Source: Mycoplasmoidaceae bacterium
GTDB taxonomy: Bacteria > Bacillota_I > Bacilli_A > Mycoplasmatales > Mycoplasmoidaceae
Direction of reading: 5' to 3'
Assembly: GCA_024407815.1 (NCBI GenBank)
Contig: JAKSVS010000003.1
Span: 1-64,000, forward strand
Length of the DNA stretch: 64,000 bases
Position numbers and translations under genes: made by a program. Below the pieces are notes generated by a model. It ran no database searches, was not told the DNA's origin, and saw nothing but the letters and a program-made list of their open reading frames with translations. This document shows positions 22,551 through 33,550 of this stretch, in pieces (within the stretch, counting starts at the first letter, position 1; each line of letters begins with the position of its first letter).

Positions 22551-23451
22551 AATTCATACACCAGTTCTTCTCAACGAAGTAATAGCTGGACTAAACATTA
22601 AACCAAATGGTTTATATGTTGATGCAACAGCAGGTTTTGGTGGCCATAGTCAGGAAATTTTAAGCAAGCTTGACCAAGGAAAACTAATCTGCATCGATCA
22701 AGACATTAATGCAATTAATGCTCTTCATAATCTATTTGATGATGATAAAAGAGTAAATATCATTCATGGTAACTTTGCTAACTTAAATAAGTTAGTTGCC
22801 AACAAAGTTGATGGAATTGTGCTAGACTTGGGCGTAAGCAGTTTAATGTTTGATGATCCAAAACGAGGATTTAGTTACAAACTTGATGGTCCATTAGATA
22901 TGCGCATGAATAATCAAGGACGTGACGCACAATATATAGTTAATAATTACACGCGCACACAATTAATCGAATTATTTAAAAAATATGGGGAAGTGACAAA
23001 TCCTACTAAAGTAGTTGATGCAATTGTTCATTATCGCGAAGAAGAACCAATAAAAACAACAATTGAGTTAGCTAACATAATCGCTGATTGTTGCCCAGGA
23101 AGCAAAATTAGAAAACATCCTGCGAAAATTTACTTTCAAGCGCTAAGAATCGAAGTAAATAATGAATTAGAAGTTCTAGCAAAAGGATTAGAAAAAGCAA
23201 TAGCTTTACTTAATAAAACTGGAAGATTATGTGTAATTACTTTTCATTCCTTGGAAGATCGGATTGTTAAAAATTACTTTCGGAATCTATCTCAGCCCAA
23301 AGACTTATATGGAAAAGCTGCTCCGATTAGTAAGATTACTAAACCCCAGTTCAAACTTATTACCAAAAAACCAATTATTCCATCTCAATCTGAGATTGAA
23401 ACAAACAGAAGAAGCCACAGTGCAAAATTAAGAATATTAGAAAAAATTTAA
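22531..23451 (+). CDS. rsmH: 16S rRNA (cytosine-1402-N4)-methyltransferase
   Basis: 306 residues. HTPVLLNEVIAGL start, SAM motif YVDATAGFGGHSQEIL, LDLGVSSLMFDDPKRGFSY, and the C-terminal RRSHSAKLRILEK all match RsmH (MraW). It modifies C1402 in the ribosomal decoding centre. ATG 22531 gives the conserved N-terminus and lies inside mraZ. It is followed 8 bases later by the ftsA-position gene. Confidence 0.97.
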   Translation: MKLHQSRIHTPVLLNEVIAGLNIKPNGLYVDATAGFGGHSQEILSKLDQGKLICIDQDINAINALHNLFDDDKRVNIIHGNFANLNKLVANKVDGIVLDLGVSSLMFDDPKRGFSYKLDGPLDMRMNNQGRDAQYIVNNYTRTQLIELFKKYGEVTNPTKVVDAIVHYREEEPIKTTIELANIIADCCPGSKIRKHPAKIYFQALRIEVNNELEVLAKGLEKAIALLNKTGRLCVITFHSLEDRIVKNYFRNLSQPKDLYGKAAPISKITKPQFKLITKKPIIPSQSEIETNRRSHSAKLRILEKI

Positions 23452-23459
23452 ATTAAATT

Positions 23460-24491
23460 ATGAAAGACTCAAAGCAAATTAGAAAGATGTTATTCGTTAG
23501 TAAGAGCAATGTTGCTCTTATTGTAATGAAAAATGTTGAAAACGAAAACAACATTCTTTTTGCTGACCAAGTCAACATGAATATCGATAATTTGCAAGCA
23601 AAAACTTCAGAACTATTAACTAATGCTGCAAACTTCCTTGGCTTCAACATCAAAAATGTTCAAATGATATTCGATGATAACCAAGTAACTAATTGACAAA
23701 TGACTAACCAAGAGTTTGCTGCATGTAGTGATGAACACGATATTACTAAAGAAATCTTTAAGATTGCCAAAATTAACAATAAATTTGTTAATGAAATTAA
23801 TTTCTTAGGTGTTGTATACGATGATGCAACACAAAGTGCAACAATTAATGCCAATATTTGCGCAAGCGACTACATAACATATAAACGTTTTATTAACGAA
23901 GTTAAGAAATGCAATATCAAAATTACAAGTTCGCACAACATCTATACTTTGTTAAAACAAAATAAAGAACAAATTGAATTAGTTCTTAATATCAACGACA
24001 ACGTCGTTGCTGCTTGTCATTATTATGGGGGCAAGTTGAGCAAAGTCAATGCTATTGACTTAGATTGATCAAGAATTGAAAATGCTATCTCCCAGACATT
24101 GGAAATTAAACCAAACAGAATTAATGAAGCACTTAAAGTAGCTAATGAGCTACTTATCAATAATAATCTTGATATTACAATTTCTAATAATTATGATTTG
24201 AAAAGCAAAGCTTTCAAAAACATCAAGCTTGGTGACTTATTAAGAGTTTATCGCAATGAAATAAAACAACAAATCAATAATAAAATTGATTTTAGTCACT
24301 TCCAAAATGTTAGTGTTATTGCTAACAATCAAATCAACCAAATTCCAGATTTTGATTTTGTTGCCAGCGATCTTGGTTTCACAAACTTGCCAATAGAAAA
24401 ACTTATTTGTTTGGCTAACATTAACCTTGACAAAGACATGAATCAATTTGCTTTTGAAAGCAAATTACAAGCTATGGAGCTTGGGGCGTAA
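23460..24491 (+). CDS. Unknown dcw-cluster protein at the ftsA position
   Basis: 343 residues, Asn/Lys-rich, with no membrane segment. Mycoplasmas usually carry a divergent gene here between rsmH and ftsZ. The position and segments such as FVSKSNVALIVMKN (a possible first strand) and NFLGVVYDDATQSATINANI would allow an FtsA/PilM-type actin fold, but no ATP-binding motif is clear. There is no recognisable C-terminal amphipathic helix. It is co-transcribed with ftsZ. A partner or tether for FtsZ is inferred from context only. Confidence 0.6.
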
Positions 24492-24500
24492 GGAGGAATT

Positions 24501-25715
24501 ATGGAAGAAAATAAAGAATACTTAATTCCTACTAGCAAAGACGAAGATCATATATTTTCTAATATTGATCTTACTTTTGGTCGCCAAAGCAACGAGTTTG
24601 ACATCAAAATAATCGGCGTGGGAACTGCTGGCTGCAACATAGTTGATTATTTAGCACAAACCAATAAATCAATTAATGAATGAGCAACACTTTACGCGTT
24701 TGATACCGACATTGTTTCTTTAAGAAACACAAAACATATTAAGAATTTGTTCTTATTAAATAAAGACGAACTAAAAGGTTATGGTTCGGGATCAAATCAA
24801 AATGTGGCAAGAAAAGCCTTGCTACATGATGGTGAAGTTATAAGCAGAGAATTGGTCGGTACAAGCTTATTGTTTATCATTGCTGGTCTCGGCAAGGGAA
24901 CGGGTTCTGGCGCGGCTCCTGAACTTGCTAAAATAGCTAAAGACCTAGGAATAATAACAATCTCGATTGCTAATTTACCTTCAATTTCATCTGAAGGCAA
25001 CCAAATCTACAACCAAGCATTCAATAGCCTCCAAACACTATCAACAAATAGTGATTGTGTTAGCACAATTAGCAATGATAAAATCTTAAATGTTAATCCA
25101 GGAATTAGCTTCTATGATATTTATCATACTGCTAACCAAAAAATAGTTAATATCATTCAGGATATAGTAAAAATAATCTTTGCGCCTGGGCAAATCAATA
25201 TTACGCTTGCAGACCTAAAGACATTCTTCTCTACCAACCAATATTTTATTGGTGATCGAGTCGAACTAGACATGGCTGACTTATCGCAAGCAAAGATTGA
25301 ACAAACCCTTGCAAAGCAGATTGATAATAGTTTAACAGATATTAAAACGATTGGTTGTAAACAAGCAATAATCAACATCTTATTGTCTAAACAAGCACCG
25401 CCCAACATTGTTAATGACATAAGGATTGGCTTTGCCAAAGCCACCAAGAATGACAAAATAGTTCTGGCTGTTGGTGTCGAGTACAATGATGAGAATAAAA
25501 TCAAGATATCATATCTTCTTTCAGGAGGAAACCTCGAGGCGGGCTTTGAACAAATAACCACGATTAACACCGAACCAACAATTAAGTTTGAACCTGTAGT
25601 TGACCAAAGCATTGAAGAATATGACCAACTAATGAAACAGGTAACAACAGCAAGCAAATCAACTCAAGAAATTCTAAAAGAAAACGACCAAGAAATAAAA
25701 ATAAAGGAGAATTAA
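24501..25715 (+). CDS. ftsZ: Cell division protein FtsZ, divergent
   Basis: 404 residues, preceded by a strong AAGGAGG (24490-24496). The tubulin signature reads GLGKGTGSGAAPE where most FtsZ have GGGTGTGAAP, and the T7 synergy loop reads NITLADLKT where the consensus is NxDxxD. Thus one of the two catalytic aspartates (D209 in E. coli numbering) is Thr, while the other is kept. The N-terminus (IKIIGVGTAGCNIVDYL) is a normal GTP-binding loop. The tail after residue 370 is charged. Filament assembly is likely, but GTP hydrolysis may be slow. Confidence 0.93.
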
Positions 25716-25716
25716 T

Positions 25717-25896
25717 ATGGCCATTGAAAAATTAAAAGCAGAAGCAACAGAAAAAATTACTGTTAATAATAACGAAACATACGAAGACGAAATTCGTGGA
25801 TATACAAAAGAAGAACTTTTACATATGTTAAATTATGATGAAACTGATCCTGAAAGAATCAGAATAATCAAAAAAGTTCTTAAAACTAAAGCGTAG
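25717..25896 (+). CDS. Small acidic protein downstream of ftsZ
   Basis: 59 residues, one base after the ftsZ stop, with GGAG upstream inside the ftsZ end. MAIEKLKAEATEKITVNNNE is followed by a helical EELLHMLNYDETDPERIRII. No family recognised. Position suggests co-expression with ftsZ and possibly a division-related role, which is inference only. Confidence 0.65.
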   Translation: MAIEKLKAEATEKITVNNNETYEDEIRGYTKEELLHMLNYDETDPERIRIIKKVLKTKA

Positions 25897-25923
25897 ATAT
25901 ATCTAAATAATCTAGAAAACAAA

Positions 25924-25964
25924 TTAGCACTTTTTTAACGTGAGTGCTAATTTTCTAGTATAAT
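25924..25964 (+). promoter_or_regulatory. CIRCE operator and -10 box of dnaJ-grpE
   Basis: TTAGCACTT (25924-25932), 9-base spacer, GAGTGCTAA (25942-25950): one mismatch from consensus. TATAAT at 25959-25964 lies 8 bp downstream, the same layout as at clpB. Confidence 0.93.
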
Positions 25965-25984
25965 ATATAAATATATATTAATTT

Positions 25985-27178
25985 ATGGCAAATAAAAGAG
26001 ACTACTACGAAGTATTAGAAATATCTAAAGATGCTTCAGAACAAGACATCAAGAAGGCGTTTAGACGTCTTGCTATGAAGTATCACCCAGATAGAAATAA
26101 ATCACCTGATGCTGAAGAAAAATTTAAAGAAATAAATGAAGCTTATGCTGTTTTATCTGATAAAGAAAAGCGAGCAACATATGATCAATATGGTTTTGAA
26201 GGTCTAAACCAACAAGGTTCTACTGGTAGTGGTAATCCATTTGATATCTTTAATCAATTCTTTGGTGGCCAAGGAGGGGTTAAATTTTCATTTGGTGGTG
26301 ACCAAGATGATGATTTAGGCGATATCTTCTCTGGTTTATTTGGTGGTTCAAGAAGAGCAAGAAGAACCAAAAGCGATAGAGTAGTTATCCCTTATGAATT
26401 AAATATTCAAACAGAAATCGATATCGATTTCTTAGAGTCTGTTCTTGGAACTAAACGTGATGTTACATTAAGAATCAAAAAAGCCTGTGATGAGTGTGGT
26501 GGAACGGGTGTAAGCAAGGGAGAAGGTGCACAAACAACTTGTCCACATTGTAATGGAACTGGAATTTTAATTCAATCACGTCGTACACCATTTGGCATAA
26601 TGCAAAGCCAAACTACTTGTCCGCATTGTAACGGCACTGGAAAAATAGTTAAAAAATCATGTGACAAATGTAAGGGTAAGAAATATCTTCAAGAACTAAT
26701 CAATCTTGAGATTGAAACAGATCCAGGTGTTGAAGATGGACAAGTTGTTAAAATTGCTGGAAAAGGTAATAGCTTTAACCAATATGTTGGTGACTTATAC
26801 ATTCGTATAAATGTTAAACCAAGTAAGATCTTCCAAAAAAGTGGTGGAACAATTTATACCCAAGTTTCGGTTGATCCACTACAAGCATTAACTGGTGGAG
26901 AAATTAAAATTCCAACACCTTACGGTTTTGAAACAATTAATTTGCCTCCTGCAACAGCTGATGGCAGCCAGATTACCTTATCAGGTAAAGGAATAAAAGG
27001 CGGTAAGAATCGAACCTTTGGTTCTAGCAACGGTGATTTAATTGCCATAATCAAATATGCATCTCCAAATAAATATTCAAAGCAAGAGTTAAAAATTTTA
27101 AATGAAATATATTCTGGCAACAAAAAGAACAAGCAAGTTGAAAAATATTATGATGCAGCTAAAAAGGAGATTGAATAA
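25985..27178 (+). CDS. dnaJ: Chaperone DnaJ (Hsp40)
   Basis: 397 residues. J-domain with HPD (KYHPDRN) near residue 32, a Gly/Phe-rich linker, then a zinc-binding domain with four repeats of CxxCxGxG type ([32 protein letters not shown]), and the substrate-binding C-terminal barrels. It stimulates DnaK ATPase. Unlike in many Firmicutes, dnaJ comes before grpE here and no hrcA or dnaK is in the window. The stop overlaps the grpE start by one base. Confidence 0.97.
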   Translation: MANKRDYYEVLEISKDASEQDIKKAFRRLAMKYHPDRNKSPDAEEKFKEINEAYAVLSDKEKRATYDQYGFEGLNQQGSTGSGNPFDIFNQFFGGQGGVKFSFGGDQDDDLGDIFSGLFGGSRRARRTKSDRVVIPYELNIQTEIDIDFLESVLGTKRDVTLRIKKACDECGGTGVSKGEGAQTTCPHCNGTGILIQSRRTPFGIMQSQTTCPHCNGTGKIVKKSCDKCKGKKYLQELINLEIETDPGVEDGQVVKIAGKGNSFNQYVGDLYIRINVKPSKIFQKSGGTIYTQVSVDPLQALTGGEIKIPTPYGFETINLPPATADGSQITLSGKGIKGGKNRTFGSSNGDLIAIIKYASPNKYSKQELKILNEIYSGNKKNKQVEKYYDAAKKEIE

Positions 27179-27828
27179 TGAGTAAAAATAAACAGCCAAA
27201 GAAAGAACCTAAGAAAGAAACAACACCAAAACAAGAAAAAGAGGTTGTTGAGTCTGAGGCATCTAAATTAGCTAAGAAAATAATTGATCTTGAACAACAA
27301 ATTAAAGCTAAAGACCAAGAAATTTCTTCACAACAAGCTAAAACAAATGAGGCTAATAATAAATTATTAGCATTAGAACAAAGCTTCAAGGATTTAGTTA
27401 GCCAAGCTGAAACTAAAGCTAACAGTTTGATCAAAGCTAAAATTGAAGAAAATGATGTAAAGTTTAAAGCTAACTTAGCTGAAGCTAAGAAATACGCAAT
27501 AAAAGATCAAGCACTCGATCTAATTGATGTTATTGCTGAATTTGAAAATGCCTGCAATTATCCTTTAACTGATCCTAAACTTGTTAATTACCAAAAAGGT
27601 TTTAAAATGTTATTAACAAAGTTTCACAATATTCTTAGTAGATGGCACATTACTCCAATCAAACCAGAAATCGGTAAAGAATTTGATCCAGCCACAATGG
27701 AATGTTTTGAAACTGTTGCCGATCAAAGCAAACAAAATAACACAATTGTTGAAGTTTTACAAATTGGTTACAAGCTTTATGACCACATTCTTAAACCAGC
27801 TTTGGTTAAAGTAATTAAGAACAATTAA
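27178..27828 (+). CDS. grpE: Nucleotide exchange factor GrpE
   Basis: 216 residues. A Lys/Glu-rich N-terminus is followed by a long coiled coil (KKIIDLEQQIKAKDQEISS...), and the C-terminal beta domain carries IGKEFDPATMECFETV and a terminal hydrophobic strand. It exchanges ADP on DnaK. It starts in the dnaJ stop (TAATG) and shares the CIRCE-controlled promoter. Confidence 0.93.
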   Translation: MSKNKQPKKEPKKETTPKQEKEVVESEASKLAKKIIDLEQQIKAKDQEISSQQAKTNEANNKLLALEQSFKDLVSQAETKANSLIKAKIEENDVKFKANLAEAKKYAIKDQALDLIDVIAEFENACNYPLTDPKLVNYQKGFKMLLTKFHNILSRWHITPIKPEIGKEFDPATMECFETVADQSKQNNTIVEVLQIGYKLYDHILKPALVKVIKNN

Positions 27829-27873
27829 ATATTAATATAATATTTAATAACTACGAAAAAGGTGAAAAAAACT

Positions 27874-29235
27874 ATGAGACATGTTGATATAGCAAAAGCA
27901 ATTAAAGACCAAAAGTTAATTGGTCAAGAAATAACTACTGAAGGTTGAGTAAAATTTAACCGTGATAGTGGTAAAATCGTATTCATTGATATGAACGATG
28001 GTACAACAATCAAAAATTTACAAATTGTTTGTAAACCAGATAATCTTGCTAACTTTGAAAAGATTAAAGGTTTTAGATTAGCTTCAGCAATTAAAGTTAA
28101 AGGTAATCTAAAACAAGGTAAAGAACCTGGAAGTGTTGAACTAGAAGCTAAAGAAGTAAAACTTCTTAAGCTTGCTGATGAAGATTATCCTTTACAAAAC
28201 AAAGAACACTCAAATGAGTTCTTGAGAGAAATTGCTCATTTAAAATCAAGAGCAACATCGACTCAAGCAATTCAAAGAGTAAGAACTGAATTAGCGTTTG
28301 CTATTCATAATTTCTTCCACCAAAAAGGTTTCATCTACATGGCTAGCCCAATCATTACAAGTAATGACTGCGAAGGTGCTGGTGAAAACTTTGTAATTCA
28401 AGATGATCAAACTAACCCTTTCTTCCAAGGTGCTAAAGCTGGTTTGACAGTTTCTGGACAATTGAATGCTGAAAGCTATGCTTTAGGTATGAAAAAAGTT
28501 TATACTTTTGGTCCAACATTCAGAGCCGAAAGAAGCCACACAAATAGACACTTGGCTGAATTCTGAATGGTTGAACCTGAAATAAACTTTTACAATCTAA
28601 GACAATTAATGGTTTTAATTGAACAAATGTTCAAGAATGTTGTTGGTAAAGTTTTAGTTAAATGTAAAGATGAAATTGAATTCCTTAACAAAAAATACAA
28701 CAATAACACTTATGAAGTTTTAACAAAACTTCTTAATGAAAAATTTGTTAGATTAGACTACAAAGATGCTGTTGAAATTTTAAAACAAGCAGTTGCTAAT
28801 GGTCACAAATTTGAAGATAGCAACATTTTCTTTGGTAAAGATTTTGCATCAGAACATGAAAGATGCTTATGTGAAAAGCACTTTCGTGCTCCAGTATTCT
28901 TAATGAATTTTCCTAAAGAGATTAAAGCTTTCTATATGAAAGCTAACTCTGATGGTAAAACAGTTGCTGCTTGTGACTTACTAGTTCCAGGAGTTGGCGA
29001 AATAGTTGGCGGTAGCCAAAGGGAAGATAACTATGATAAGATAGTTAAACGTTGTCAAGAAATGAATATTGACACTAAAGGTCTACAATGATATCTTGAT
29101 TTAAGAAAATATGGATACTTTAGATCTGCTGGTTATGGATTAGGCTTTGAAAGAATCCTAATGTACATTACTGGTGTAGATAACATTAAAGATGTTATCC
29201 CATTTCCTCGTTTCGAAGGCGAATTAAAATTCTAA
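27874..29235 (+). CDS. asnS: Asparaginyl-tRNA synthetase
   Basis: 453 residues, class IIb. N-terminal OB-fold anticodon domain ([20 protein letters not shown]), motif 2 [15 protein letters not shown] and motif 3 [15 protein letters not shown] near the end. [16 protein letters not shown] is the AsnRS catalytic core. Three bases separate it from pgsA, so an asnS-pgsA-cinA transcript is likely. Confidence 0.97.
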
Positions 29236-29238
29236 TTT

Positions 29239-29934
29239 ATGCAAGAACAACATCAAAAGAAAATATTTTGTAAACAAAACATTCCTAACATCTTGGTAGT
29301 TGTTAGAATGGTTTTAGCAGTCTTTGTTGTTGTTTTTTTAATGCTAAATCACTATAGTGAACAATTAGGTATAAGCAATGCCAACAAATTATTGTATTGA
29401 CTTGATGCACCACATTGGTGACCAAGTCAATATGTTGCTAAAATAACTTTGTTTTTCTTATTAGCAGGAATTATCTTTGTTATTGCTAGCATAACTGATT
29501 GACTTGATGGATTTCTAGCAAGAAGGAATAATTGGGTATCTAATTTTGGCAAGTTCTGAGACCCAATAGCTGATAAAGTGTTGATTAATTCAACACATAT
29601 ATGTTTTGCTTGAGGTGGATATGTTTTTGTTGCTATTCCAGTAATTATGATTGCTCGCGATGTTATTACTGATGCAGCAAAAATGGTTGCAGCAAAAAAA
29701 GATATTGTTATTGCTGCTAACTTCTGAGGCAAAGCTAAAACAGTACTGCAAATGGCAGGAATAATCCTAATTTTCTTTGTCTTTGCTAACAATGGATCAG
29801 ATATTACTAATTCATTCTACTGAACAATTCAACAATTATTGCTATATTGTGCAACAATAGTTTCGATTGCTTCAGGAATAATCTATTTACTTGACATAAG
29901 AAAACAATTAAACAATAATGCTCAACAAAATTAA
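29239..29934 (+). CDS. pgsA: CDP-diacylglycerol--glycerol-3-phosphate phosphatidyltransferase
   Basis: 231 residues, membrane protein with about five helices. The CDP-alcohol phosphatidyltransferase signature DG-x2-AR-x8-G-x3-D-x3-D is complete in TDWLDGFLARRNN followed by NFGKFWDPIADK. It makes phosphatidylglycerol phosphate, the first step to PG and cardiolipin. Many Trp are UGA codons. It overlaps cinA by 17 bases. Confidence 0.95.
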
Positions 29935-30406
29935 TGAACAAATAATTAAGAAGTTAAATGAACTTCATTTAACTTTATCTACATGCGAAAGCATGACTGG
30001 TGGGGCTGTAGCTGCCAACCTAGTTTTAGTTGAGCATGCTAGCAAAGTATTCATTGGCTCACTAGTTACATATCATGCTGATGCAAAGATGAAGTTTGCT
30101 AAAGTTAGCAAAGAATTAATTGATAGGTATGGTACAGTTTCTAGCCAATGTGCAAAAGAAATGGCTAATGGATGTCAAAAAGGTTTCAAGACCGACATCT
30201 CTATATCAGTAACGGGTAATGCTTCCACTTCCAACCCAATTGAAGGCCAAGCTAGTGGGATGGCCTACATTTGTATTAACTTATTTGATAAACAATATGT
30301 TTATCAATTTAATTCTTCATACAAGAATAGAGTTGATACAATTAACCAATGTGTAGCTTTTGTCTACAATAAACTTTGAGACTTGATTAAGGGCCTAAAA
30401 CAATAA
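29918..30406 (+). CDS. CinA C-terminal-domain protein (nicotinamide-nucleotide amidase type)
   Basis: 162 residues equal to a stand-alone CinA-C/PncC domain: TLSTCESMTGGAVAANLV near residue 20, GSLVTYHADAKMKFAKVS, and SVTGNASTSNPIEGQASGMAY with the Ser/Thr-rich active region. The family deamidates NMN in NAD salvage, though mycoplasma members are untested. It overlaps pgsA. recA follows after 222 bases that hold hairpin copy 3. Confidence 0.85.
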
Positions 30407-30485
30407 CTATGGTCAAAAACAACCAAAAAATGACAAAATTTGAAAAAATTTTTTGTTTAAAAAATATTGCTTATTTGCCATTTAA

Positions 30486-30530
30486 AAATTTGTCGTCCGG
30501 CCTCATTTTATGCGGGCTTACGACAAATTT
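30486..30530 (-). repeat. Dispersed hairpin element, copy 3 (inverted)
   Basis: Exact reverse complement of 13284-13328, 17 kb away. It sits between cinA and recA. In this orientation the T-run expected of a terminator for cinA is weak (ATTTACCAAA), so a role beyond termination is possible. Confidence 0.85.
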
Positions 30531-30628
30531 ACCAAACTCATTTTTAAACCAGTTTTTTAGGCCAAAGTTAAATTTTTCAAAAATTTAAATATTTTTTGTC
30601 AAAGAGATATTAGGAGAACAAATACAAA

Positions 30629-31603
30629 ATGGAAAATCAAAAAATATTTGAACAAACAATAAAAGAATTAGAAACCCAATTTGGCAAGGGTTCAATTATT
30701 AGTCTTGATAATAATAAAGCTGCTAATTGTGAAGTAATACCAACTGGTAGTATTAATCTAAACAAAATAATCGGCGTTGGTGGCTACCCAAAGGGTGGAA
30801 TAATTGAGATATATGGTAATGAAAGTAGTGGAAAGACTACTTTAGCATTGCAAGCCGTTGCTCAATGCCAAAAAGCTGGTGGTAAATGTGCATATGTTGA
30901 TGTTGAACATGCTCTAGATCAAAAATATTGCATAGCAAACGGTGTTGATAGCAAGAAACTGTTACTTGCCCAACCAGAAACCGGAGAACAATCATTTGCA
31001 ATAGTAGAAGCTTTAATTAAAACTGGTATGATTGATCTAATAGTAGTTGATTCAGTGGCTGCTTTAGTACCTGAAGCAGAACTAAATGGTGAATATGAAG
31101 ATCAAAACATCGGTCTTCATGCTAGACTAATGTCTAAAGGCCTAAGGATATTACAAACTGTAATGGCCAAATATAAAACAACTGTAATCTTTATTAATCA
31201 AATAAGAGAAAAAGTCGGAATAATGTTTGGTGATAACAAAACAACACCAGGTGGATGAGCCATGAAATTCTATTCTAGTTTAAGAATAGAACTAAAACGA
31301 ATAGAAGCGCTTAAATCCGGAACTAACATTGTTGGTATTAGATCCTTAGCAAGAGTTGTTAAGAACAAAGTTGCACCACCAATGCAATCATGCTATTTAG
31401 ATATTTATTTCAACAAAGGCTTTGATAATGTTGGAGAAATAATTGATAATGCTATTGCAATGAACATTATTCAAAAAGCAGGTTCGTGATTCTATTTCAA
31501 GGATGAAAAACTTGCTCAAGGTAAAGATGGAACCATAAAATTCTTAATTGATCCAAAAAACAAGAAATTATTCAGTGAAATTAGTAAATTAGTTATTAAG
31601 TAA
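30629..31603 (+). CDS. recA: Recombinase RecA
   Basis: 324 residues. Walker A GNESSGKTTLALQ (usual GPESSGKT), YVDVEHALD, VVDSVAALVPEAE and L2 loop region FINQIREKVGIMFGDNKTTPGG are all present. The C-terminal acidic tail is short, as in other mycoplasmas. It catalyses homologous strand exchange and could drive the repeat variation seen in the surface genes. UGA-Trp at ~31257 and ~31487. No LexA box seen. Terminator shared with the convergent GT2 gene. Confidence 0.97.
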
Positions 31604-31624
31604 TTGATACATCTAACAAAAAAA

Positions 31625-31653
31625 AGAAAAAACACCAAATATGGTGTTTTTTG
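31625..31653. terminator. Bidirectional terminator between recA and the GT2 gene
   Basis: AAAACACCA/TGGTGTTTT hairpin around AATA with an A-run before and a T-run after, serving both convergent genes. Confidence 0.9.
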
Positions 31654-31654
31654 T

Positions 31655-33460
31655 CTATTCATTCGGATGTTGTCTCTTTCAAATTTCAGTTTCTTTAACG
31701 TACTTATATCTGAAATCTTGTAATCAAAAATTATATTCTTTCATCTTATCATCATATCCAATAGATGTTTTTATCTCTCCAAATCAAACGCAAATTAAAT
31801 ACAGAAGTGATGGACCAGCAAAAAGAACAAAAATTTGAACTCAAATAACAAATTTATTAAGGTGAGGTAAAAGAAAGTTCATTGTTAAACATGAGCCAAG
31901 CAAAAGCAAAATTATGAGCAAATCAAAAATACTCATTTTAATTTTTTGTTTTGTTGTCGTAGAATATGTATTCTTTATTGTGACGGCACCAGATGATCAA
32001 GTGTGTAAAATATATCCTTTCACAATTATCTGCAATGCTCGCTTATAAATAATAGCGGCTTCACCAATCCCCGAAAAAACTAATGCAATAAAAAATTTAA
32101 AACTACATTTATATTTAATAAATATGGCAAGCAAGAGCAATCCAAAAGCGACATAAAATGCTGTAACAATAATTATTGAAGTAATGTTGACGTAAAAGAA
32201 ATTCAAAATGGCAGCTAGAATAGTATTACCTATGAGCAAAACGAACGTTATTGGTATCATTAAATCAGTATTTCAAGCAAAAGATTTCACATAAATGTTA
32301 GTTTTAATATTAGAATATTTGCTATTAATTAAACCGTTTCTAAAAAGAAAGACATCGCCACCGTTTCATTTTAATTTTTGGTTTTTAAGTGCTTCCATAT
32401 TTTGTGGGCTCATCTTGGCAGTAAAATCGAAAGGATTCAAATAATTTTGATATCCATTAAGTGTAAGTCAGAGACCTCGAGCAGAATCACAAATCGGACA
32501 TTCAACTTTCTCAAGTGGTATTTTTCTGAGAGTTTCAGTTTTATACATAGCTCCTCAACCGTTACTCATTACCGGGCCACCTAGCAATTGGTTCGCTCCA
32601 CCACCACAAGCAATTGATTCACTAAATTGAAGTGATTTTGAATTTAGAAAACTAATAAGGTTCTTAACACCATAAAAACTACCGTTAGAAATAATTCCAC
32701 CATCTTTATCGTGTTGCCATAACGGCGTTTTAAAATAACACATACAATTTTCAACAAAACTACTTGTAACAATTGAGCTTGAATCATTTTCAAAAATATA
32801 ATCGTATTTGTAACCAACTTTTTCTAAGAAAAAATACAAATTTCCAACTTTTGTTGGATGTTTCTTTTTATGTTCAGTGTCTCGATGCAAAACACGGAAA
32901 CCGTGATCTTTGCAAAAAGAGTCAATCGCGTCTATAACATCTTTTTTTGATGAATCATCCGAAATTCAAATATCAATATTTTTATATGTTTGCTTGGCTG
33001 TCTGAAGAATAGTGTTAGGTAAAAAATCGTTGCATGTTGGAACAACCATCGCAACCTTGTCATTAAACTTTAAGCCCTTACAACTATTAATTATTTTTGT
33101 GTGACCGTTCAAAATATTCTTATACCACCTCGAATGAGTCAAATATAAAATGGTGTTTCTAACAAATAATCATCCAAAAAAAATTGATGCAAGCAAACCA
33201 AAAACATTAAAACATCAGTAAAATATTGCGGCAACATATAAGCCTGTATTGAAAGACTGAGAAGCGCTTTGTCACAAATATTGTTCATTGAACGCAATAA
33301 AAAATGATGAATTTGAAATAGGAAACGAATCTGTAAATACCAAAAATCCAGGAACAAAGTTAAAAACTGATCATGGCACTACCATTAACAAAGACCATAA
33401 TATGATTGATAAAGGGATATGTGATTTACCGTGCGGCAAAAAACTCTTTGACGAACTCAC
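31655..33460 (-). CDS. Membrane-embedded GT2 family glycosyltransferase (synthase type)
   Basis: 601 residues. The N-terminal hydrophobic helices (SIILWSLLMVVPWSV, GLLASIFFGWLFV) precede a GT-A domain with VVPTCNDFLPNTILQTAKQT, the aspartates ISDDSS and ENDSSS, and a QKLKW motif corresponding to QxxRW. Four or more helices follow at the C-terminus. This is the layout of processive synthases (cellulose/hyaluronan type); the product is unknown, probably an exported polysaccharide or glycolipid. GTG 33460 is used. A TATAAT on the same strand lies at 33467-33472, so the mRNA may be leaderless. UGA-Trp is frequent. Confidence 0.85.
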
Positions 33461-33515
33461 ATTTCTATTATAACACTTTTTATATATTAATTTATTTAAT
33501 GAGTTAATTCATTAG

Positions 33516-33550
33516 TGCAGATTATATTTATATAATAAATATAATCTGCA
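33516..33550 (+). promoter_or_regulatory. Perfect 16-bp inverted repeat directly before the acyl-ligase operon
   Basis: TGCAGATTATATTTAT (33516-33531) and its exact complement (33535-33550) are separated by three bases and end at the A of the first ATG. As RNA it would be a hairpin that hides the start. As DNA it is an operator-like palindrome. No Shine-Dalgarno is visible. Confidence 0.7.
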
